From: Dissophora ornata
Taxonomy: Eukaryota > Mortierellomycota > Mortierellomycetes > Mortierellales > Mortierellaceae
Direction of reading: 5' to 3'
NCBI GenBank assembly: GCA_025201705.1
Contig: MU616703.1
Span: forward strand, 2,722 to 41,804
DNA: 39,083 bases
In this document: positions 29,648 through 39,083 of the stretch, one piece after another
Position numbering within the stretch: position 1 is the first letter of the stretch
Layout of the letters: each line of letters starts with the position of its first letter
Notes under the pieces: model-generated
Database searches by the model: none
Told to the model about the DNA's origin: nothing
What the model saw: the letters and a program-made list of their open reading frames with translations, nothing else
Program-made: the position numbers and the translations under genes

Positions 29648-31077
29648 GCTTGTGGTTTTCACCCCACAAGTTTTTCTTTCGAAAAAAAATCATTTGGTGT
29701 TGGGTGTTCCTTTTTTCCCCCACCTCTTTTTGTGAATAAAAAAGGGACGATTAACGTCGAACAAAATTATATTGAAAACTATCATTGACATTGTAAAACC
29801 AAGGCGAGATGAAGACGAGCCTGCGCAAGTCGCAAATCACAACTTCTGAAGACTTTATTATTGTCATTATTCCACTACTCAAGCAAAGTCAGGAGCACCA
29901 CAACTCATCCCACCAATGCCATAATTCTCGACGTATTTCAGGACATCAGATACCCTCATCAGTGGCGGTCCTAGGCGGAGGGAAAAAATGGGAGCTGGCT
30001 GGAACTGTTGTCGTCGCCGTTTTACGTACCGAGCTTTCATCTTCCATTGCAACCGAATATCCTGCAGGACAGATGTTTTGAGGTCTCGGGACAGTGTCGA
30101 CGTTGGGAGGGGGAAGCCCTGGAGAGTAATTCGTGGATGCTGGAGAATTTCTATCAGCCGAGATAAAGTCTCTTCAGGATGTGAGGACGCAAGGTCAGAT
30201 CGCGTAGGGGAGGGTCAGATCTCAATGGCTAGGAAGGAATTGGTGGATCGGTCGGTTTAGAGATGGTCAAGGATTCAGGGATGTTTTGATCGAGCCAAGG
30301 ACAGGAATTGGAGGAATGGAATAATTCCAGGGATTGATAACGCGGTCGAGAGCTGGATGGCAGGGCCAGGATCTCGCCGATTGGAACTCTTCATCAACAC
30401 CTCCTTCCCGAGTCCAATTCACCTTTGTTCGATGAGTTGATGAGCCAAAAGTCAACAATCTGTATTCGAATATTCGATGAGAGGGGGGGCTTTCATACAT
30501 CTGGATGATGATTTCAGGCAGGAATCTCTGATGAGATCATCCAATCTAGGGATGATTGTCAAGTTCTTTTGGCGGTGGGAGTACGTCGGGGTTGAGGATG
30601 TTTCAAGGATTCCGCCCCATGAACAGGAATGCCAGGATTCCACAGCATGGCCGAAATAGAAGCGGTCGATGGCGAGTGATCGGGGGCATCATGCATGAGC
30701 AAGCGATGGCGATGGTGCAATCACACGCAACAGCTAGATCCCGGGAGCCTCCCCCTCTCGTGGCAGCGTTATCGCATTGATACATTGACCACAGGGATAT
30801 ATCAATGCACGGAGTGCAGAGTATTAATAAACACATCTGAACCACGTACACGCACTCTCTCCTTGTGCGTGTGCTATGGGTCTCCAGGTCGGCTGCCTTG
30901 GAGGCCAGTGAAAAAAAAAAAAAGACATTTGGTATTGGAACGAGTGGCGCGCAAAGGGTCGTTTCTACAGCTGTTGTCCCCGTGCTCGGAGGGCTCTCCC
31001 CCTCACTCACATCCTGTCAATCTTCATCATCATTGCTCCTTACTCTCTCTCTTTCTCCATCAATCAACTGCTGAGCA
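29648..31077. other. Intergenic stretch (1.4 kb)
   Basis: It lies between eL22 and the SRA1-like gene. An AATAAA at 29735-29740 probably serves eL22. 30480-30640 holds several short imperfect ggatgatt / gatcatc motifs. No gene, tRNA or recognised RNA was seen, and no WD40-coding exon that could extend the next gene into a full Sec31. Confidence 0.55.
29735..29740 (+). terminator. AATAAA, probable eL22 polyadenylation signal
   Basis: It lies 88 nt after the eL22 stop codon, downstream of a T-rich stretch. Confidence 0.55.
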
Positions 31078-32371
31078 ATGGACGCGTCCACAGACACCCA
31101 AACCAAGCACCACGAGCACCAGTCCCACGACCGGCAGGAGACACTGCAACAACAACAGCAGCCTCAGCCTAATCAGCAGGACGCGGATGAGGACAATGAC
31201 GAGGCTCAGGATGAATTCCCTTCGCCGCCAGTATGGGCCTCCAGTTCCGCCACAACGGGCACACCTCCACAGGACTTGACGCCTCCACCGACCTACGACC
31301 CCTCAACCTTCATGGGCCCTATGAGCTCTGTGCCAACCTTCAAACCTAGAAAGTCCAATCGTATCTCAGTGCTTGCCTACCCCACAGATGGTTCGCAGCC
31401 CCCTGTGCCTGCCAAATCACCAGCCACTCCCCCAAGTGGAGCAGGCACAATTCCAGCACCCCAGCCCTTAGGAGGGCCTCCAGGTCTTTTTGGATCAGGA
31501 GCAACGCCAGGATTATCCAGTACGCCTACTCCCCCGCCAACTTTGGGGATGAAGCTACCCCCTCCTCCCATGAAAAATGCAGGAAGTGGGCCTGCACCCG
31601 TACCCTATACGAAGGGCGATTTCAGGACAGCTGGGATTGTCAATCATTGGAATGATCCACCCACCCAGGTATCGAAATAGGATCATCTGTGATTTTGGAA
31701 TTTGGTACAGATGTCCGACAATTAACACTTGCTTTCTAAAAGATTTTTGCCAACAAAGTGCAGAATGATGAATCGACTGCGTACGATTTTGGTCCGATGG
31801 AGGAGAAACTGACTGCGATCATCAAGGAGTGCTCGGCTAACGTCCCTGTAAGTTTGCAAGAAGACGAAGAAGACAAAGAAGACGGATTTGAGGCTAGGAA
31901 TAATTTTCTCCGCATGGCGTGGAAAGGTATTCTAGACAAGATATATCTCTCGGTGTAGTATGCCTAACACCCTCCGGTACACTTCACGTAGGCACCCCAA
32001 AAGAGAATGTTTGAAGACACTACGAAGCGCCTTCAGGGGTTGCAGGACCAAATGGATAAAGGGACAGTCAAGGAGCGGGTGGTTGTGCCGCTTGGCGACA
32101 TGATTCAAGGTAAAGAAGGAAGCTTCCCGTTTGTCATAAAAATCACATTTTTTTGCTCTTCTGGATAAAGTAGATGTGTCGACTAATCTTTCCGCTGTCG
32201 GGTCTTTTCTTTGTGATCGCAAAAGCTCTGTCGTCAAGATCGTTTACGCAGTGCCACGCTATCCATGCAAAGCTGATGCAAACCGAGTTTGAAAGCGAAG
32301 GAAAATGGTTGCTTGGGTTCAAGCGTCTTATCGACTTGTATGCATCCTTACCGCCAACATCCTCGAACTAG
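31078..32371 (+). CDS. SRA1/Sec31-C-terminal-domain protein without WD40 repeats
   Basis: Exons 31078-31668, 31743-31847, 31992-32109 and 32226-32371 give 319 residues. The first 180 are Gln-, acidic- and Pro-rich, with a PPPTY motif at 69-73 and several proline runs. The C-terminal 135 residues match the SRA1 domain shared by steroid receptor RNA activator protein and the end of Sec31: NHWNDPPTQIFANK, FGPMEEKLTAIIKEC, KRMFEDTTKRLQGLQDQMDK and IHAKLMQTEFESEGKWLLG. Sec31 itself carries WD40 repeats before such a region, and none are present upstream here, so this is a stand-alone SRA1-type gene. Its function is uncertain, with COPII coat regulation or an RNA-linked role both possible. The start is the first in-frame ATG after a pyrimidine-rich leader. 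Confidence 0.85.
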
Positions 32372-32417
32372 GGGAAAAGAAAAAAAAACAACAACTGGCA
32401 ATTCGAAGCAAATCGAG

Positions 32418-32423
32418 AATAAA
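32418..32423 (+). terminator. AATAAA, probable polyadenylation signal of the SRA1-type gene
   Basis: It lies 47 nt after the stop codon at 32371. Confidence 0.5.
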
Positions 32424-32670
32424 TATATCTGGCATGGTTTTTGATGCAGACAAAAGAATGAAGGTCTAAAATAGTAGCCCTGATCACCCGGGAAGTCTAG
32501 TGAGGAACACAAGATTGAAGATTTAAGCTTTGACCGAGAGAGAGAGCACCCGGTCCTCCCTCCTCCTCCTCCTCCTCGATTCAGGAGATAATTTTCAGGC
32601 ACAGGGAAAAATCCCGGCCATCATATTTTTTTTGCAATCCAATCCAATTCAATTCCGCTCTTCCTCACCA

Positions 32671-32881
32671 ATGATGCTCCGACTACTGCTTCTCATCCTT
32701 CGGGCTGTGACAGGTCTTGCAGTTGTGGGGACAGTCTCGCTGCAAAGCTACGCTCGCCTGTCCTGTCACTGGAAGTGGTCCTCAAAGGACTCATTCATGC
32801 GAATGGTTGTCTTTGCAGACCCACAGATGGAGGGGGATGCCAAGATAGCTCGACTCGGGAAGAGAGGTACAGCTTTTCTCT

Positions 32882-32940
<59 letters not shown>

Positions 32941-34256
32941 TTTATTCCCCCTGCTAAAACAGCGTTTGCTCCGTGATTTCAAAATTATAGCTGTGGTGGA
33001 CTTGGCCTTCAACGATGCCTACATGCATCATATTTACAGATCGATGATGGCTCCATCTTGGACACCACTCGAAACACTCTCGAGCTATCTCTTTCTGGGA
33101 GACAGCTCTTCCTCCTCCTCCTCCTCCGCCTCGTCATCATCCTCTACAGCACCCACCCACGTCAGCATTCTGGGCGACCTCTTTTCGAGTCAATGGATCG
33201 ACGACACAGAGTTCAATGTTCGCCTTGCAAGATATCAGTCGATTTTTCCTGATCCCGCAACGACGGCAGCGGCGTATAGTAGAGCAGCATCGCAGGAGGA
33301 GGATAATGATGTCCCAGTGCTGATTAATGTGACAGGGAACCATGACATTGGATATGGCTACGATATTTCACAATCGCGGTTGGATCGGTGGGAACAAGTA
33401 TTTGGAAAGAGTAACTTTATGAGTTCAGTGGTGATCCCGGACTTGAGCCTGGTTGAAGGTTCTGTGGATTCGGTACAAAGGTTACATCTGATTGTTCTTA
33501 ATACCATGCTCCTGGATGGCCCTTCATCTGACGAGGTAAATGAAAAAAGAAGAAAGAAAAAAAAATCGTGATTTGGTGAGTATGTACAGTCGATTTGGTG
33601 TCTGTTAACAATAACACTTTTCATATCTATTTGCTTTTTGTTTTTTTTTTGTTTTTTTTTGTTTTTTTTCCCCCGCATCGCAGAGCCTTCGAAGCGACAC
33701 ATGGGAGTTCCTTCAGAGAGCTTCAGAAATCAAGGCTGTTCATCCCAATGACAAGATCGTGCTCTTGACACATATTCCATTTCATAAGGAACAGGGCATT
33801 TGCGTCGATGCTCCTGATATTCGCGTCCATTGGTAAGCGAGGGAGGAGGAGAAAAGAAGAAGAAAAGGCTATGTGCATGATATCAGCCCTGACGTTGATA
33901 TAGAGTCACTAAACTGTTTAAATGTCCTTGTTTTGCAAATAGGGATAGCACAATCATCGAGCAGACTATGCTGACACCCAACACCACAGACTGGATCCTG
34001 GAGCATCTAAAACCCGACTTTGTCCTCAATGGCCACGATCACTATGGATGTGATGTGGTCCATATCCGCGACCAGCACAAACAGGAAGAAGCACATGCCC
34101 AGATATCCTGGAGCGCCTATCCCACCACCCCATCAAATCTGTTATCAGGGACATATTCCTCGGATAGCAGCAAAATTGTTGTACGTGAGGTCACGCAACG
34201 GTCCATGATGGCAGAGTTTGGGGGTTATGCTGGCTTGTTCGAGGCCAGGGTGTCCC

Positions 34257-34292
<36 letters not shown>

Positions 34293-34537
34293 GTGAACAG
34301 AATCCAGAGGCAGAGGTAGAGACAAATGGCGGCGACAGCACGCTTTCAAATCTCGAATTCCACTACACTGCCTGCGGATTCTACAACGATGTTCAAGTTT
34401 GGACCGTGATAGTCACAGACCTGATCGTGGCTGGTTTATGGATATTAATTGCGCTCTACAAGGTCCTCACAAGCACATCACAAGGTAGCCATTCAACACC
34501 TGTTGAGGCACCTGAAAAGAAACTGAAGATGGCGTGA
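32671..34537 (+). CDS. Membrane metallophosphoesterase, Ted1/Cdc1/PGAP5 family
   Basis: Exons 32671-32866, 32991-33535, 33684-33832 and 33943-34537 give 494 residues. An N-terminal span (LRLLLLILRAVTGLAVVG) and a C-terminal span (VTDLIVAGLWILIALYKV) flank a lumenal calcineurin-like phosphoesterase. The metal-binding motifs are in order: FADPQMEGD at 49-57, SILGDLFSSQW, NVTGNHDIGYG, LLTHIPFHKE and LNGHDHYGCD. In this family yeast Ted1 and human PGAP5 remove ethanolamine phosphate from GPI anchors so that GPI proteins leave the ER, and Cdc1 acts similarly on another mannose. Which paralogue this is cannot be decided here. For intron 1 I used the acceptor ending 32990, giving LGKRAVVDLAFNDAYMHHIY in phase. 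Serine runs interrupt the domain before the GD motif and near the C-terminus. Confidence 0.92.
32886..32937 (+). repeat. (CT)n microsatellite in intron 1 of the Ted1-like gene
   Basis: About 25 CT units follow the donor closely and are followed by a CTAAAAC branch-like site. Confidence 0.9.
34259..34291 (+). repeat. (AGC)11 coding poly-serine
   Basis: Eleven pure AGC codons lie in the lumenal region before the C-terminal membrane span. Purity suggests length instability. Confidence 0.92.
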
Positions 34538-34769
34538 GCATATAGACCAATTAGACCAAAGGGGGAGGATTTTGTTTTTTTGCATGTGTATTAAAAGTAC
34601 ATGGAAAGGAACAGAAGCGCATAATAACTAGAATAACTTGAACAGGGTAAAGACAAATGAAAAAAATGACACACTCGATAATGAAAAGTCGGAAGAACAG
34701 TACAGAAAAAAAAAAAAAGAGAACGGTCGCTAATTACGTCTGTCGTGCCAAGCACGCAAAAATTGCATC

Positions 34770-37700
34770 TTAAACTGCTGCGACAGCTGGTGCTGCAGCA
34801 GCGTTGGCCGCGACAATATTGCCTGCACCACCACCATTATTACCTGCACCACCATTGGCCCCACCATTGCCATGACCAGCAGGACCTCCATCTGCAACAC
34901 CACCCGCTACACCAACACGGGCTGCAGTACCCTCTGCGGCGTCATCGATAGGCAGAGGTGGAGCATTCTCTAGAGGCTCCTCGATTCCATAAACACCGTA
35001 ATCCAGAACCTGTTTATGAGGGGAGATAAGACGTAGAATAAAAAATGTCAGCGACCAAAGACTCGGACCAGAGCATATCTGCCCCCTTCATGCATCATTG
35101 CTGAAAGTCGAGATCGTACCTCAAAGTAAGTAGCGCCATTGGCACCATTGGCACCATTAGCTCCTGCCCTTTGTACCGCAGCAACACATCGCCGCTCATC
35201 AAACTTGACTTGCCATACGCTTCCAAGTCCCGTAAGCAAGTTACGGATGAATTTGCCAGTCTTAAAGTCCCACATCTTTAGGTTGCCGTCCGAGCCTGAG
35301 ATGACCTTGTTGCCATCGTGCTGGAAGCAGGTGATTGCTGCAGCATGTGCTGCCAGGACTCGCAAGCAAACGCCACGAGCCGGGTCCCAAATTCGAACAG
35401 TGCAGTCAGCTGCAGCTGACACAAGGTGGTTGGCATTCAAACCCAGCAAACCCACGAGCGAACCGTGGCCTATGAAAAAAAATAAAATAAGGTCGAGTCG
35501 TTAGCTCTAGCTGGCCTTTGCTCTTGAGGGCATCCATGCGATGCCATTCGTAACTGCTAGGGAAATAACAACAAGCCGGGTGAAATTAAGGCTACCTTCT
35601 AGAACATGGAGACAAGTACCGTCCTCTAGAGACCAGATACGGACAAATGCGTCCATGCTTCCGCTCATGCATTGGTTGCGCTCCGTGTCCAAGACAACGG
35701 AATACACCTTTTGGGTGTGTCCAAGGAGGCGGTGAACCAAAGTCCCTGTACAAATGTTCCATACTCGAACCGAGCAGTCATATGACCCCGATACCAACGT
35801 GCTACCCTCTGCAGCCAAAGCGCGGACAGACTGAGTGTGTCCAGACAACGTATGCAAGAGCCACGATCCATCTGTCGGCGAGATGTGCCCGTTCAACTCG
35901 GGATCGGGCAGTCGCCAGACTAGCAAGGTCGAGTCTCTGGACCCGGTCACGATAACAGGGAACTCGGGCTCATATTTTGGAGGACCGTGGGGGTCCTTGT
36001 TAACATTGACCGGCATGACAATCTGCAGGCATCGCACAGTCGAGGTGTGGCCCCGGAATGTGTGAGTACACACCCCCTTCTCAATGTCCCACACACGCAC
36101 AGTCCTATCTGTCGCTCCTGAGACTAATGTGTTACCGCGGTATTGAAGTGCCCACACACCACCTTCATGGCCATCAAGCTTCTTGAGACGGTTTCCTGTG
36201 ACCGTGTCGTAAACGTGAATAGACTGATCATCATAGCCCGAGATGATCTTTTCAGAGTCAAATTGCAGACAGGTGACCACGCGGTCGCTATGTCCTGTGA
36301 ACTGGATATACTTGGCCCTACCCTTGGCCCAGTTCTGACGAATGATCCAATGCCTGCGGAAGAGAGCCTTGTATGGATGTACTGTCGATGGAGACATTGG
36401 TCCAAAAGGTTCCTCAACGGGTCCTTGCTCCATCATCTCATCCTCAGATTCCATGTCGTTGAATCGACCCGTGTGACTGGTGGTAGGCGAAGGCGGTGCT
36501 GCGTCCGGGGTCATGAACGTTTCTTCTTTGCCATCGCCATCCTCCTCCGCGGTGTCGCTGTCCCATTCATGGCCTTTGGCTGATCCTCCTTGATGGGTCA
36601 AAGCCGATTCCATAGGGTTCTCCACCTCATCTTCACCAAGCATGGTCACATCGTTCGGATAAAGAGGAGACTCGGGCAGGTCTGCAGGACGTACGACTGT
36701 ATGGCTGGGACGACCTTTACCCTTGATGATCCTCTTCTTGGCCAACGACTTTCGCTCCTGATAGCTCGGGCGCACTCCATAGTGTCCGTCGAATCCTAGC
36801 CTCTGAGCAAAGGCTTCTTCCTCTTCGCGATCTTCAAAAGCAAAGCCCTCCTTTTGAAACTGGTGCATCCAAATGTGAGCGTCCGAGTCGACAACAACTC
36901 GCCATTGCTTGCTGACCTGGGCAGCCTTGCAGAGACTGCGGCCATCCAAGAATCGAAGGATGTTTCGGCTCAGCTCTACAGGCAACAGTGCCAAAAAGTC
37001 TTGCTTCATGGTTGCGAGGATAACGGAGCTGACGAATTGAAGTGTTGGAGCAGGGCTACGTCGAAGAAGATGGAAAAGCATATAGGATTGGAGACTGGGG
37101 GGTAAAGCATCGAATGTTGCAATCACATTTGGAAGATCCAGCAGTGTTGGAGTGTGATGGGCGCCTGTCTGTTGAAGTGATCGTTCGACCTCCATTTCCT
37201 CATGTCCTTCTCCTTCCTCGTCTGCATCACTCATGTAGGCCTCCTCGTCGTCGTCTGCGTCTGCAGTATGAGCTGCACCTTCTTGACCATGGCTAAACGA
37301 CGTCGGTGCGGTCTTGAAACGTCTTCGGGTGACCGTCCCATCTGCAGCTCCCAATGAGCTCGACCCAATGGCGGTGTTCTGAGTGGTGGCGGTGGGGGAA
37401 AGAGATGGTGATGGAAGGCTGGATGGGTCCACGTTCCCTGTCAATCGAATCGCCTGAGCATGATGCTCCCTTGCACGCTCTGCGATGCTAGAGGGATTAG
37501 GCAGGGCTGGAGTAGCAAATTCGGCAAACGTGGGTGCGGAGACAGAGGAGGCCATTTTCCTGCCAGAGGAGGGGCCTGATCCAGCTTCCAAGGCGTCGTT
37601 GTTCTGATCATGAGGATGTGCGTTCGTCCAGGGTCGTTTTGACTTTTTGTGTGGGGGTGACGATCGGCCAAGGAAGGTGGAGTCGGCATGTTCGGCGCCT

Positions 37701-38621
37701 TTGTGTCTCGAGCTGGTGGATGGGTTGCCGAGTTGCGAGGACGAGGATGAAGACATGGGCTGGGACATTGACACATCGACAGAGCCCACCGGCGTGATTG
37801 GCGAAGCTGGGCGTTTCTTGGCACGACAGCGCTCGCGGGAGCGCCAGGCAGAATGAGGGGCACACCGGTTCTGGGGATGCTCAACAGACTTTCGTGTGAT
37901 GGTTGTGGTTGTCGATTGATCGTGTCCGTTCCCATGGACAACCTCCTGTGTCACGGAAAAGTTGCCGGTCTCTCGATTCTCTGATTTCTGATTGCTATGG
38001 GTTGCGCGGGATTTTTGGTAGGGGCCATGCTCTGAGGCAGATTTCAGTGCCCGTTGATGAGCAGATGCGCTGAGGTTATACAGAGCGTCCTCGAGCTAAG
38101 AAGCAGGCGATATGCATTGGAGTCAGATTACAGAGAACATGTGTGGTGGTGACAAGTGCGAGGCGCAGACCAGCTAGTGCTGACTGACTATGCTATCAAA
38201 GATATGCGACTGGACATGGTCATACCTGTCCCATGGCCTGTTCGTTCTCCTGGTTCTCTCGGAAAAAGGTTGGCTGGCCATTGAGGTCGAAGCAAAACTT
38301 TTTCAGGGCGGGAGGGGTTGGGGTATCGGCAAGGGGAAAGATCTTTGGGTCCAGATGCGCGGGTATGGGAGGCGGTCTGAAGTAGAGTGGGGGGTATTCT
38401 GTGGAGGTTGTGGTGGTTGTTGTGACGACGGTTGTGGTGGTCATGGGAGCCAGAGAGAAGGTGGTCGAGATTGGTTGGCGACGGTGCAGTGGGCCGGTAG
38501 AGGCAGAGGATGCGGATGAAGATGATGAAGAAGATGCTCGGCGGTCAGGGTCAGTTGGGGCGGGCCTGTCGGGGAGGGGCATCTGGCTGCTACTGCTAGC
38601 TCCGTGCTTGGATCCGGTCAT
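34770..38621 (-). CDS. cdc4: Cdc4, F-box/WD40 substrate receptor of SCF ubiquitin ligase
   Basis: Exons 38621-38226, 38095-35596, 35469-35120 and 35009-34770 give 1161 residues, long for the family because of a disordered Ser/Thr/Pro-rich first half. An F-box lies at about 498-545 (LLPVELSRNILRFLDGRSL, then VSKQWRVVVDSD), and the Cdc4-type RHWIIRQNWAKGRAK precedes the propeller. Seven to eight WD40 repeats run from about 725 to 1080, for example GHSDRVVTCLQF, GATDRTVRVWDIEKG and GSYDCSVRVWN. Cdc4/FBXW7 recognises phosphodegrons, such as those on CDK inhibitors and cyclins, and links them through Skp1 to ubiquitination. The C-terminus is Gly/Asn/Ala-rich. An in-frame ATG at 38789 would add 56 residues that look like leader, so I chose 38621. 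Confidence 0.95.
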
Positions 38622-39083
38622 TTCTAAGAGAAAGGGATGGGCAAAGTCAGAGAGTGTGGCGATGAGATGTGCGTGTGCAGAGGAGATGTGTTGGTGTGTT
38701 GGTCTGTGTGAGAGGGGAGGGTATTGTGGGTTTCTGGGTATGTGCAAAAGAGGGGGTGTATGAGCAAGGACGCATGCGACAGTGTGCATATGTGTAATAA
38801 TATATGTGTATGTGTGTGTATGTCACAGAGCAGCTGTGGTGTGTGGTGGCTGCTGGGTTGGCAACAAGGTATTATTATTCAAGGAGAGTTGGGAAGGGAC
38901 AAAGGAGACGAGGGGCAGAGGAGGAGGGAGAAAAGATGGACAGACGGGGTCGACAAGCATGCAAGAGGGAACGGATCCATGGGGTGCAGGGTGGTTGCCC
39001 CTTCAAAGCACCGACCGGCACGCGCAGTCAACACCGGGAGGATTGTGTTCCCACCCAACGCTCCCGACCCCATCACCCCCCCC
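38622..39083. other. Upstream region of cdc4
   Basis: This is the promoter and leader side of cdc4. On the minus strand an AT-rich TATATTATT element lies at about 38796-38804, a possible core promoter. The rest is GT/GA-rich with no recognised gene up to the window edge. Confidence 0.45.

Noticed and set aside
38622..38789. 56-residue upstream extension of Cdc4
   Set aside because: It is Pro/His-rich translation of the leader, just downstream of a TATA-like element.
1..39083. tRNA, rRNA, CRISPR array, bacterial-type operon or telomere repeat
   Set aside because: No A/B-box pairs, rRNA core motifs, spaced direct repeats or (TTAGGG)n arrays were seen. The genes are intron-rich and eukaryotic.

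Overview
The window looks like a gene-dense nuclear segment of a filamentous, early-diverging fungus, probably Mucoromycota and Mortierella-like. That placement is inferred from the gene set (Bsd2, Gis2, Pho89, Alr/Mnr2-type CorA, Ted1/Cdc1, Cdc4), from the many short introns (mostly 75-170 nt, some with CTAAAC-like branch sites), from poly-Q and poly-S tracts, and from a pogo-type transposon relic. I reconstructed thirteen protein genes exon by exon. In every multi-exon model the phases close and the total length is a multiple of three.

Layout. 1-2360 has no gene but holds a diverged direct repeat, hexanucleotide arrays and a G-rich 9-bp minisatellite. 2642-4740 (-) is a mobile-element graveyard: a broken pogo/Tigger-like transposase and, just upstream on the same strand, a short piece resembling the C-terminus of a TnpB/Fanzor nuclease. 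Then come an NTF2+RRM (G3BP/Bre5/Nxt3-like) gene (-, 5061-6755), a multi-spanning RING-H2 E3 ligase (+, 8473-10232) and, about 140 bp on, a Bsd2/NDFIP-type Rsp5 adaptor (+, 10371-11950). Converging on these is a Gis2/CNBP zinc-knuckle gene (-, 12106-13616), whose 3' part is a tandem intron-exon duplication broken by a 370-N gap. Next are 14-3-3 (-, 14196-15984), CKS1 with a poly-Q/poly-H N-terminus (+, 18698-19863), COQ3 (+, 20121-21456), the sodium/phosphate symporter Pho89 (-, 21621-23584), a CorA/Mnr2-type magnesium channel (+, 25741-28849), ribosomal protein eL22 (+, 29030-29647), a stand-alone SRA1/Sec31-C-terminal-domain protein (+, 31078-32371), a Ted1/Cdc1-type metallophosphoesterase (+, 32671-34537) and the SCF substrate receptor Cdc4 (-, 34770-38621).

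Themes. Most genes are housekeeping, and nothing here is a defence island. Several concern ubiquitin and cell-cycle control: a RING E3, an Rsp5 adaptor, Cdc4, Cks1 and 14-3-3. SRA1/Sec31-like and Ted1-like genes, both plausibly linked to ER export, are neighbours. The most unusual signals are: the duplicated zinc-knuckle exon whose gap length fits two further copies; a TAATG stop/start overlap between the RING and Bsd2 models if one strong intron is used; a PPTY motif created by a splice junction in Bsd2; two competing in-frame donors inside the Cks1 core; three GC-AG introns among about 42; and the TnpB/Fanzor-like fragment beside the pogo relic. No rRNA, tRNA or CRISPR array was seen. All gene models come from reading the sequence only, without transcript data.
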